Assembly: GCA_900546355.1 (NCBI GenBank)
Contig: URCM01000017.1
Span: 1-39,175 of the forward strand
Length of the DNA stretch: 39,175 nt
Direction of reading: 5' to 3'
Source: an uncultured Bacteroides sp.
GTDB taxonomy: Bacteria; Bacteroidota; Bacteroidia; Bacteroidales; Bacteroidaceae
The notes beneath the pieces were generated by a model, which worked only from the letters and a program-made list of their open reading frames with translations, searched no databases and was not told the origin of the DNA. The position numbers and the translations under genes were made by a program. Below are positions 26,901 to 33,182 of this stretch, piece after piece; position 1 is the first letter of the stretch, and every line of letters begins with the position of its first letter.

Positions 26901-27031
26901 GGATCACCATTTCTGTCTAACACAACGCCCTTTACCGTTTTTCCTTGCTGCGCCCATAGCGTCAGGCTGCAGAATAACATGAGCAGAAAAAGGTAAGGGA
27001 ACTTTTTTAATTTACTACTTACATTTTCCAT
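23921..27031 (-). CDS. xusA: SusC/RagA-type TonB-dependent xylo-oligosaccharide transporter
   Basis: The 1036-residue protein is the first gene of the xylan operon. Signal peptide 1-28; CarboxypepD_reg-like domain about 32-105 (G-V-V-L-D-R-N-G-D-P-V-I-G-A-S-V, T-D-L-D-G-N-F-T-L); TonB box D-E-V-V-V-V-G-Y-G (111-119); plug about 122-245 ending in D-A-S-A-T-A-V-Y-G-V-K-G-A-N-G-V-I-L-I-T-T-K-R-G; barrel to the C-terminal strand I-N-F-G-L-K-F-T-L. It carries a D-F-N-G-D-G-V-I-N-S loop as in other SusC proteins. It has its own promoter at 27336-27367 and a leader of about 300 nt. Confidence 0.95.
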   Translation of the reverse strand: MENVSSKLKKFPYLFLLMLFCSLTLWAQQGKTVKGVVLDRNGDPVIGASVVVKGSTAVGTITDLDGNFTLNVPDEKSTLVFSFIGMTTQELRVPKSGFIRVTLEDDTEMLDEVVVVGYGQQKKASVVGAITQTNSKVLERTGGVSDLGSALTGNLPGVITSASTGMPGEEDPQILIRGSSTWNDSAPLILIDGIERPMSGLDVNSVESVSVLKDASATAVYGVKGANGVILITTKRGQEGKATINASANMTVKMLSKLPNKLDSYDAFHLRNEAVEYELGLTPASWQYMMNEHEMLKYRNPANLAEAERYPNVDWADWMFKDAALAENVNVSMNGGTKILKYYAAIDYQHEGDMFKVYDNGRGYKTGYGYDRVNMRSNMDFQLTKTTVLKMNLSGSYGVRLAPIDANEYNLWGSAYTTAPNAMIPVYSDGSWGYNPENDNNSVALLANGGQNTITTTRLYTDFTLEQNLDFILKGLKAKATISWDNVFVENNRGVNSTDAYQRKWINPETGEVSYSNTTGSHNFDFYPQSNWTITNGTVDNNQTQRNLFYLAQLDWNRTFGSHTVGAMGVFQRSERATGSEIPHYREDWAFRVTYDYANKYFFEYNGAYNGSEKFSDANRFVFFNSGAVGWMISEEKFMGLSKKWLDMLKIRASYGEIGNDNINGRWLYMDDWATGGNILTGLYNAASPYTFYRENTVGNPDIHWEVVRKFNFGIDYSFLGGLIAGNIEIFRDHRTDILIAGANRAMPSYFGGIVQAPWANLGVVDNKGYELELRLNKTFRNDLHLWGNFNMTHAISEVIEADDAEMLPAYQKTAGFQLGQTKTYVDHGYTHTMDDLYGSTPFESLDDQKLPGTYQILDFNGDGVINSYDQIPFGYAGTPQNTYSASVGFDWKGWSFFMQFYGVNNVNRQVVFGTFGQQKLIAYDEGSRWSKYNPNPDVPMPRFGSTTNGYYDGTRYFYDGSFIRLKNIELSYTFTGGWVKSLGISNLKLYVNGNNLWVWTRMPDDRESNFAGTGWASQGAYPTVKRINFGLKFTL

Positions 27032-27335
27032 TAATTATTAGTTTAAGAATTAAACCATACGTAAATCAATCTTTCGATTGGTTGCTTTCCTCTTCACCTA
27101 TATATTATATATTAGGTGAAAAAATCAATCCGGACAGAAGATTAACTGTCATCACAAATTTTATGCATAAGCATCTTACATTTAACATGGGTTAGACATA
27201 AAGTTATTTTGTATACCTATTTAAAAAACTATTTCCACAGGTATTTAAAATCTTACTTCCAAGTGCATGTTAATTACATTATCAACAAGTTTGTCTTTCC
27301 ATTTTATTACAACTATATACATCATACTATAGCCG

Positions 27336-27367
27336 CAAAGTTATGTTTTTATATTAAAAAAAACAAA
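27336..27367 (-). promoter_or_regulatory. Promoter of the xylan (xus) operon
   Basis: On the minus strand TTTG (27367-27364) and TAACTTTG (27343-27336) are separated by 20 bases, which matches the Bacteroides -33/-7 pattern in both boxes and spacing. The transcription start would be near 27330, about 300 nt before xusA. Confidence 0.75.
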
Positions 27368-27394
27368 TATTATGTGTTTCAGATTCATACACCT

Positions 27395-27424
27395 ATGTAA
27401 CATCAACTAGCCCGAATGTTACAT
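27395..27424. promoter_or_regulatory. Likely activator site upstream of the xus promoter
   Basis: ATGTAACAT and ATGTTACAT form a perfect 9-bp inverted repeat separated by 12 bases, so the half-site centres are 21 bases, two helical turns, apart. It lies 27 bases upstream of the -33 box, where a hybrid two-component (HTCS/XusR-type) activator would bind. The binding protein itself is not encoded in the window. Confidence 0.6.
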
Positions 27425-27487
27425 TTTTTATCAGAAACCGTACATTTATGCTGCATAACATAAACTGGCAGAAAGGGTGTGGATGGA

Positions 27488-27546
27488 TTTCCGGTAAAAA
27501 AAGAAAAGTTACCGGAAAGTCTGCCTGAAACTTTCCGATAACTTTC
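27488..27546 (-). terminator. Intrinsic terminator of the sufE-side transcript, with a competing hairpin
   Basis: On the minus strand GAAAGTTATCGGAAAGT (27546-27530) pairs with ACTTTCCGGTAACTTTTC (27520-27503), 17 bp with one bulge and one G-U pair, and seven T follow. The distal arm can instead pair with TTTCCGGTAA at 27488-27497 as a perfect 10-bp stem, so the two hairpins exclude each other. Confidence 0.75.
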
Positions 27547-27652
27547 AGAGGAAGTAGGGAGTCAATAATTGGTAGGGAAACAGAGGTATCCCTGTAATGT
27601 TTTTAACTTAAAACATACGTTTTTCTATTCACCATAGAGAGGACATGGAGGG

Positions 27653-28090
27653 TCAGCCTTTTGCTTCGGCTTCTTTTGCTTTAAACGCCAAAGCGTACAT
27701 CCGCATTTGTTTCACCATGGCGAGCAGTCCGTTGCTTCGGGTAGGAGAAAGATGTTCTTTCAGCCCGATACGGTCGATGAAATAAAGGTCGGCGTTCAGG
27801 ATTTCATCGGGTGTATGTCCCGACAGCACTTTGATGAGTAAAGCGATGATGCCTTTTACGATAAGCGCATCGCTTTCTGCCTGGAAGATGATTTTCCCCT
27901 CTACCCAATCGGCCTGCAGCCACACACGGCTTTGGCATCCGTCTATCAGGTTTTGTTCGGTCTTGTATTTTTCATCGAGTGGTTCTTGCTCGTTGCCTAA
28001 ATCGATGAGTAACTGGTATTTGTCCATCCAGTCGTCGAAGTCACTGAATTCATTGATGACTTCGTCTTGCAGTTCATTGATTGTTTTCAT
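27653..28090 (-). CDS. sufE: SufE-family Fe-S cluster sulfur acceptor
   Basis: The 145-residue protein fits SufE in length and sequence: D-E-V-I-N-E-F-S-D-F-D-D-W-M-D-K-Y near the start and L-I-D-G-C-Q-S-R-V-W with the acceptor Cys at residue 52. SufE takes persulfide sulfur from the desulfurase SufS and passes it to the SufBCD scaffold in the cytoplasm; no other suf gene is in the window. The start M-K-T-I-N-E-L (28090) matches homologs; a start at 28111 would add seven residues and overlap the gene before. It follows the M28 gene by 10 bases. Confidence 0.93.
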   Translation of the reverse strand: MKTINELQDEVINEFSDFDDWMDKYQLLIDLGNEQEPLDEKYKTEQNLIDGCQSRVWLQADWVEGKIIFQAESDALIVKGIIALLIKVLSGHTPDEILNADLYFIDRIGLKEHLSPTRSNGLLAMVKQMRMYALAFKAKEAEAKG

Positions 28091-28100
28091 TTTCAAGCTT

Positions 28101-29111
28101 TTACTTTTCATTATAAATCACAGCCATAACGGTTTCGCCTACGGCTTGCAGGGTTGCCCTGTCAATGCAATCCATGTTGTCGTTCAGCGTATGCCATGTT
28201 TCATGGAACCCATTGCCGCTATGCGGGTTGTAGCCGATGATGTCTACACACGGGATTTGGCGGAAACGGTTGACATATACATGGTCGTCGGTCACTTCGC
28301 CGCCTGCTTCTTTTATGAAATATTGTGTATGCCCTAAGCGGTGTGCCGCATCCCAGATTTTTTTCATCGCATGGCTGGCAGTGCGGGCGGAATAACCCTC
28401 GTAATAGAATGTGGCGCCTTTGCCTCCTACCATATCCAGCAAGATGCCGAAGCGTGCTTTGTAGTCGGGTACGTGCGGGATGCGTCCCCAATATTGCGAG
28501 CCTAAGCACCATGTGTCTTCCTTGTAGGTGCCATCATAGAATTCGGGTATGCCATAATCCTCGGCATCGAAGAAAACGATGTCGATGCCCACAGCCGGAG
28601 CTTGCTGTTGCAGGTGGCGGGCTATCTCCAACAATACACCTACTCCGCTGGCGCCATCGTTGGCACCATCGATAGGCGTATGATGGTGTTCTTTCTTGTC
28701 GGCATCGGCATAGGGACGGCTGTCCCAATGGGCACAGAGCAGGACCCGCTTTTTGGCTTCCGGATTGTATGCCCCGATAATGTTGCGTGCCTTCAATATC
28801 TTTCCGTCGTATGAAACGACATCGGCACGCTGGTCGTACATGGTTGCCCCGAATGCCTGCAGTTGTCGGTACAGGTATTCACCACACGCACGATGTGCAT
28901 CCGTATTAGGTACACGAGGCCCGAAAGCCACTTGGCGTTCGATATACAGGTAGGCACTGTCGGCACTGAAAGCAGGCACTTGCACGGCAGAGGCTTGTGT
29001 TGTTTCTTCGTTTTCGGTTGTATTTTTGTTCTTGCTGCTTCCGCACGAAGAAACCAATGACAGGAGCATTGCTCCCAGGCAAAGCATGAAGAGTCTTGGT
29101 TTATCCATCAT
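28101..29111 (-). CDS. M28-family lipoprotein, glutaminyl-peptide cyclotransferase-like
   Basis: The 336-residue protein has a lipobox at Cys23 (LVSSC-G-S-S) and a Ser/Thr/Glu-rich tether. The zinc-peptidase fold of M28 is clear: A-H-W-D-S-R-P (128-134), N-D-G-A-S-G with D153, F-D-A-E-D-Y-G with E185, and H308 in W-H-T-L. The spacing and the W-C-L-G-S-Q-Y-W motif agree with bacterial glutaminyl cyclases of the M28 fold, which turn N-terminal Gln into pyroglutamate on exported proteins; Bacteroidota often expose pyroglutamate after signal cleavage. A true aminopeptidase cannot be ruled out. It lies 29 bases after the ArgE-like gene. Confidence 0.88.
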   Translation of the reverse strand: MMDKPRLFMLCLGAMLLSLVSSCGSSKNKNTTENEETTQASAVQVPAFSADSAYLYIERQVAFGPRVPNTDAHRACGEYLYRQLQAFGATMYDQRADVVSYDGKILKARNIIGAYNPEAKKRVLLCAHWDSRPYADADKKEHHHTPIDGANDGASGVGVLLEIARHLQQQAPAVGIDIVFFDAEDYGIPEFYDGTYKEDTWCLGSQYWGRIPHVPDYKARFGILLDMVGGKGATFYYEGYSARTASHAMKKIWDAAHRLGHTQYFIKEAGGEVTDDHVYVNRFRQIPCVDIIGYNPHSGNGFHETWHTLNDNMDCIDRATLQAVGETVMAVIYNEK

Positions 29112-29140
29112 TGCGTTTCTATATATATAAAGGTATAAGT

Positions 29141-30208
29141 TTAAATCTTCAATCCGTCTAACACTGCGATATAGGTTTGGATTGCTTCTTCTATTTCGCT
29201 TATCATTACATATTCGTCTGCCGTATGTGAACGGGAAGATTTTCCCGGTCCCATCTTGACCGAAGGGAAGTGCATCAAAGCCTGGTCTGACAACGTAGGC
29301 GAACCAAATGGAGTCTTACCTATTTCGACGGCACGTTTCACAAACGGATGTTCCTGGTCGATACTGGAAGAATTGAGGCGGAACGAACGTGCTTTCGCTT
29401 CACACTGGATATGGGAAGTGATTTCATGGAACAATTCTTCGTTCGAATAGCATTCGTTGCTGCGTATGTCTACCACAAAAGTGCACAGGTCGGGAATGAC
29501 ATTATGCTGTGTGCCCGCATTGATTTGGGTGACATTCATCTTGACCGGTCCCAATAACGGAGAGACCTTGGGGAACTGATAGGTACGAAACCACTCGATG
29601 TCATCCAGCACCTTATAGATAGCGTTGTCGCCCTCTTCGCGGGCAGCGTGCCCGGCCTTGCCGTGTGCGGTTACATCAATTACCATCAATCCTTTTTCGG
29701 CAATGGCAGGTTGCATGTCAGTCGGTTCGCCCACCACTCCCAATGCAATGGGCGGCAGTAGCGGCAATACACTTTCGATACCTCCTTTGCCTGATACTTC
29801 CTCTTCGCACGAAGCCAGGAAAATCAGGTTATAGTTTTGTTCGGTAGCAGTCAGGTAACGGTATGCCTGAAAAAGTGAAACCACACTGGCACCCGCATCA
29901 TTGCTCCCCAGTCCATACAGCTTGCCATTTTCTTGTTTGGGCGTAAAGGGTTGTTTCCGCCAGCCACTTACAGGTTTTACTGTATCAATGTGTGAGTTCA
30001 GCAAGATGGTAGGCCGTCCGGTGTCGAAATGAGGGCTGACACACCATATATTATTACCTGAGCGTCCTGTCATCATGCCGCTTTCTTCTATGTAATTCTG
30101 CAAGAAGTCGGCTGCCGCTTCTTCTTCCCGGCTGATGGAAGGTATGCCGATAAGAGAATGCAGCAGCGTAAGTGCTTCCGAAGTATAATAACTAATATCC
30201 GATAACAT
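29141..30208 (-). CDS. argE: M20 metallo-deacylase, ArgE-like (acyl-ornithine/citrulline deacylase)
   Basis: From the start M-L-S-D-I-S (30208) the protein has 355 residues. M20 marks: L-L-N-S-H-I-D-T-V-K-P (H73, D75), G-L-G-S-N-D-A-G-A-S-V (D104) and S-C-E-E-E-V-S-G (E136). This is the ArgE/DapE type; in Bacteroides the arginine pathway uses succinylated intermediates, so the acyl group may be succinyl rather than acetyl. The start is fixed by the -7 box at 30230-30237, which a start at 30232 would overlap. No other arginine gene is in the window. Confidence 0.85.
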   Translation of the reverse strand: MLSDISYYTSEALTLLHSLIGIPSISREEEAAADFLQNYIEESGMMTGRSGNNIWCVSPHFDTGRPTILLNSHIDTVKPVSGWRKQPFTPKQENGKLYGLGSNDAGASVVSLFQAYRYLTATEQNYNLIFLASCEEEVSGKGGIESVLPLLPPIALGVVGEPTDMQPAIAEKGLMVIDVTAHGKAGHAAREEGDNAIYKVLDDIEWFRTYQFPKVSPLLGPVKMNVTQINAGTQHNVIPDLCTFVVDIRSNECYSNEELFHEITSHIQCEAKARSFRLNSSSIDQEHPFVKRAVEIGKTPFGSPTLSDQALMHFPSVKMGPGKSSRSHTADEYVMISEIEEAIQTYIAVLDGLKI

Positions 30209-30229
30209 AAGATTCTGTTGTTTTGACGG

Positions 30230-30237
30230 CAAATATA
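30230..30237 (-). promoter_or_regulatory. -7 box of the argE-like gene
   Basis: TATATTTG on the minus strand, about 22 bases before the ATG at 30208; it lies between the stop of the GH109-like gene and argE. The -33 box is weak (TTTA). Confidence 0.5.
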
Positions 30238-30247
30238 CTTTATTTTA

Positions 30248-31810
30248 TTATAAAGGTGAACGATTCGAGCCGGTAAGTTTTCGAGATTTTGCTCCTTGTT
30301 CTTTCAGCTTGGCGGTAAAGGCGTTGGCTTTTTCGGCAGTTGCAGCCTCTTCTTCGGGCGTAGCGTATGCATGACGATAGCCTTTTATCACGTTCCATTC
30401 GCCACGGGTAAAATCGGGAAATTCTACCGGAGCACAGCCGTTATCCATCGACAACTCTCCCAGTTCGGCAAGGCAGCACCACTCTGCCAAATCGTATACG
30501 TCCATGTCCAAAGGCAATCCGTTCTGCAGGCAATACACCAGACGGCTGTCCATGATAAAGTCCATACCGCCATGTCCGCCCACTTCTTTTGCCAATTCAC
30601 CATATTTTTTCAGAATCGGGTGCTGGTATTTGGCCACCAACGCTTCCTGTTCCGCTTGAGGCAGGAAGCCATGCGCACTCAAATCGTCCACTTTCGGCTG
30701 TACACCCGAAGCGGAAAGCTGTTCACCATCGAGTGCATATCCTTCCACCGGATACTTATTGGCAAAACCTTTCGTGCCGGTCAGCTGGTACAGACGGCTA
30801 TACGGCTGGGGAGTCATCACATCATGCTGGATTTCGATTACCTTTCCGTTCACGGTACGAATCAAAGTAGTGGTATGGTCGCCGTTACGGAAGTTATTGC
30901 AAGCCGAATCGGTGCGTGCTTCTACCAGTGCCTTCCCTACTACCGACTTGGTATCCATGGCCACCAGCGTAGCCATGCGGTCACCACGGTGGATATTGAG
31001 TGCTTGCGCTACAGGGCCTAATCCATGTGTAGCATATACATCACCCCGATGGCGCATGTTGTAATCCAACCGCCACCCCAGTTTGTCGTCTTCACCTTTC
31101 TTCCAATAATGGTCCCAAAACTCATCCAGGTTGTGGATGTAAGCTCCCTGCGCACGGATGATTTCCCCGAATATGCCTTGTTGCGCCATGTTCAGTGTAT
31201 TCATCTCGAACCAGTCATAGCAACAGTTTTCCAGAATCATGCAATGCTTGCGCATCTTCTCGCTCAGGTTGACCAGCTCCCAGCATTCTTTCAGGTTCAT
31301 GGCCGAAGGCACTTCGATGGCTACGTTCTTTCCGTTCTCCAACGCACACTTGGCAATAGGGAAATGGTGCAACCAGTCGGCGGCGATATACACCAGGTCG
31401 ATATCTTCCCGCTTGCACAATTCTTCGTATCCTTTCTCGCCCGAATAAACGACGGCTTCCGGCAACGAAGCTTTCTGCAAGAGCTTCTGGCAAGCCTCGG
31501 CGCGTTCTTTTTCGTAATCGCACAAAGCCACCACCTGCGTACCGGGAATATACGTAAACCGCTCCACGGCACCGGGTCCGCGCATGCCCAGTCCTACAAA
31601 GCCTACCCGCACCACTTCCATCTTGGGAAGCCTCAGTCCCAATACGCTTTTCTGTCCTTCGGGACGTTCGGGTGTCTTCACCACAATCGTTCCTTTTTTC
31701 CACTCCCATTGTGTTCCTTTATCGTTTGTCTGCACCTCCGATTCCGGTTGGGTGGCACAGGCTCCGAGGGCTAAACACATCCCCAATACCAATGTCTTGA
31801 TGAGTTTCAT
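30248..31810 (-). CDS. Gfo/Idh/MocA lipoprotein, GH109-like alpha-N-acetylgalactosaminidase
   Basis: The 520-residue protein has a lipobox at Cys18 (ALGAC). A Rossmann NAD site (V-G-F-V-G-L-G-M-R-G-P-G-A, 69-81) is followed by D-Y-E at the second strand, and by the G-D-V-Y-A-T-H-G-L-G-P-V-A motif typical of GH109, which removes alpha-linked GalNAc with bound NAD+ as a redox cofactor. Exported GH109 lipoproteins are common in gut Bacteroides. The gene follows a sugar-kinase-like gene by 64 bases, which fits a GalNAc pathway. Specificity is not proven; other Gfo/Idh/MocA oxidoreductases share the fold. Confidence 0.8.
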   Translation of the reverse strand: MKLIKTLVLGMCLALGACATQPESEVQTNDKGTQWEWKKGTIVVKTPERPEGQKSVLGLRLPKMEVVRVGFVGLGMRGPGAVERFTYIPGTQVVALCDYEKERAEACQKLLQKASLPEAVVYSGEKGYEELCKREDIDLVYIAADWLHHFPIAKCALENGKNVAIEVPSAMNLKECWELVNLSEKMRKHCMILENCCYDWFEMNTLNMAQQGIFGEIIRAQGAYIHNLDEFWDHYWKKGEDDKLGWRLDYNMRHRGDVYATHGLGPVAQALNIHRGDRMATLVAMDTKSVVGKALVEARTDSACNNFRNGDHTTTLIRTVNGKVIEIQHDVMTPQPYSRLYQLTGTKGFANKYPVEGYALDGEQLSASGVQPKVDDLSAHGFLPQAEQEALVAKYQHPILKKYGELAKEVGGHGGMDFIMDSRLVYCLQNGLPLDMDVYDLAEWCCLAELGELSMDNGCAPVEFPDFTRGEWNVIKGYRHAYATPEEEAATAEKANAFTAKLKEQGAKSRKLTGSNRSPL

Positions 31811-31874
31811 CTTTTTTTATCCTTTTATAATTAGCCACATACTATATCTTTCGCCACGACAACTTAGTCCCTGT

Positions 31875-33005
31875 TTAGATTTTTCGCTCTGTGGAACCTT
31901 GTGTCCCCCATGGTGAATAAACTTTATCAATTTCTTTCGAAATAAACGCCTGCATTTCCGGTACCGCCTTGCCCACTTCCTGATACAAGCGGTATTGGGC
32001 CAAGGTACGTACATAATTGTGTTCGGCGTATTGCGTTTGGTAATACGTATCTCCATTCAGGTAATCGGTCAGGAAGCGCACAGCCTGCATGTAAGGGAAA
32101 AGACGCACGGCATAGGGCAACATCTCGATTTCGAGCGACGTCAAGAAAGAAACGGCCGATTCCAGATACCCTTTCGCAAAAGCACGGAAAATCTCCCTGT
32201 TAAAATGAATCTTGTCTGTATCCGGCTCGTCTTCGGGAGCGGTGCAAGCGGCTGTACGAAGGAAGTCACCGAAATCGGAAAAGACAAACGAAGGCATCAC
32301 CGTATCCAGGTCGATGATGCAAAGCACCTTCCCGTCGGCATCAAACAGCATGTTGCTTACCTTCGTATCGCAATGGCAAATCCGTTTCGGCAATTTCCCT
32401 TCCCGATAGAGACGCTCGGCGAGGCACATTTCGTCCGCATCCCGCCCTATCTCGTCTATCAATGCCTGTACTTTTTCCCTGCGTCCGGCTTTATCCGCCT
32501 GTACCGCCTCTCTTAATTGAGCCATCCGGAACTCCATATTGTGAAAATCGGGGATTGTTTCGTCCAGCTTCTCGGGCAAGTCGGCAAGCATCGACTCGAA
32601 CTCTCCGAATTTCAGTCCTACCAAATAAGCCGTGTCGGGCGTTACCTCGGCCTGTGTATGCGAACCGCGGATATACACACAGGCACGCCAATAATGCGCG
32701 CCGTCGAAGTAATACGTCTTTCCTGCCGCCGTAGAAAGAAAGCGCAACACTTTCCGTTCCACGTCGGGCTCGCCACGCCCTATCAGCTTGGCACGGATAT
32801 GCGAGGTCACGCATCCGATATTGTGCTGAAGCAAGTCCACATCTGTAAACACCTGGTGGTTGATGCGCTGAAGTATATAGTCGTCTGCCCCGTCGGTTAT
32901 CACCCTGTAAGTACGGTTGATCAGTCCCGACTGGATAGGCTGTATGTGCTTTATCCCTCTGAGCTGGGGAAATTGGGAAACCACGTCTTGCAATTCGATG
33001 TCCAT
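31875..33005 (-). CDS. APH-fold kinase, N-acetylhexosamine kinase-like (NahK type)
   Basis: The 376-residue protein is a phosphotransferase of the aminoglycoside/choline kinase fold: P-loop-like G-L-I-N-R-T-Y (27-33), Y-I-L-Q-R-I-N (43-49), catalytic H-C-D-T-K-V-S-N (H211, D213, N218) and the metal-binding I-D-L-D-T (D232, D234). The N-terminal Q-R-I-N-H-Q-V-F resembles NahK, the GlcNAc/GalNAc 1-kinase of the bifidobacterial mucin pathway. Next to a GH109-like gene, GalNAc 1-phosphorylation is a reasonable guess; other small-molecule substrates remain possible. Cytoplasmic, no signal peptide. Confidence 0.82.
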   Translation of the reverse strand: MDIELQDVVSQFPQLRGIKHIQPIQSGLINRTYRVITDGADDYILQRINHQVFTDVDLLQHNIGCVTSHIRAKLIGRGEPDVERKVLRFLSTAAGKTYYFDGAHYWRACVYIRGSHTQAEVTPDTAYLVGLKFGEFESMLADLPEKLDETIPDFHNMEFRMAQLREAVQADKAGRREKVQALIDEIGRDADEMCLAERLYREGKLPKRICHCDTKVSNMLFDADGKVLCIIDLDTVMPSFVFSDFGDFLRTAACTAPEDEPDTDKIHFNREIFRAFAKGYLESAVSFLTSLEIEMLPYAVRLFPYMQAVRFLTDYLNGDTYYQTQYAEHNYVRTLAQYRLYQEVGKAVPEMQAFISKEIDKVYSPWGTQGSTERKI

Positions 33006-33116
33006 AGTCGTCTTAAGCTTTTAGGGCATAAAAGTAATAAAGATTTCCGAACTATTAAAACAGGCATGGCATTTTCGGGACAAAAATGAACGCGATTGTC
33101 AATATTTCCCGCTTCG

Positions 33117-33150
33117 GTTGACTGCTTATTCGAATTAAACCCTATCTTTG
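33117..33150 (+). promoter_or_regulatory. Promoter of the acyl-CoA synthetase gene
   Basis: GTTG (33117-33120) and TATCTTTG (33143-33150) with 22 bases between fit the Bacteroides pattern. The boxes fall inside the longer reading frame that starts at 33096, which supports the ATG at 33183. Confidence 0.6.
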
Positions 33151-33182
33151 CAGTTAACGATCATGAAACAAATAAAATAGAA

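Larger units (their letters stand above)
27032..27652. other. Control region of the xylan locus and sufE terminator
   Basis: From right to left on the minus strand: the sufE-side terminator (27546-27496), an inverted repeat (27424-27395), a promoter (27367-27336) and an untranslated leader of about 300 nt. The leader holds a perfect 8-bp stem TTCACCTA/TAGGTGAA (27093-27100 with 27113-27120, AT-rich 12-nt loop) and a smaller stem AATCAATC/GATTGGTT (27064-27083, one mismatch). No gene is supported here. Confidence 0.7.

Noticed and set aside
31025..31774. 249-codon plus-strand frame
   Set aside because: Shadow of the GH109-like gene; no start signal or domain.
33029..33036. TACTTTTA on the minus strand as -7 box of the kinase gene
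   Set aside because: It lacks the final G of TAnnTTTG, and no -33 box is visible at the right distance.
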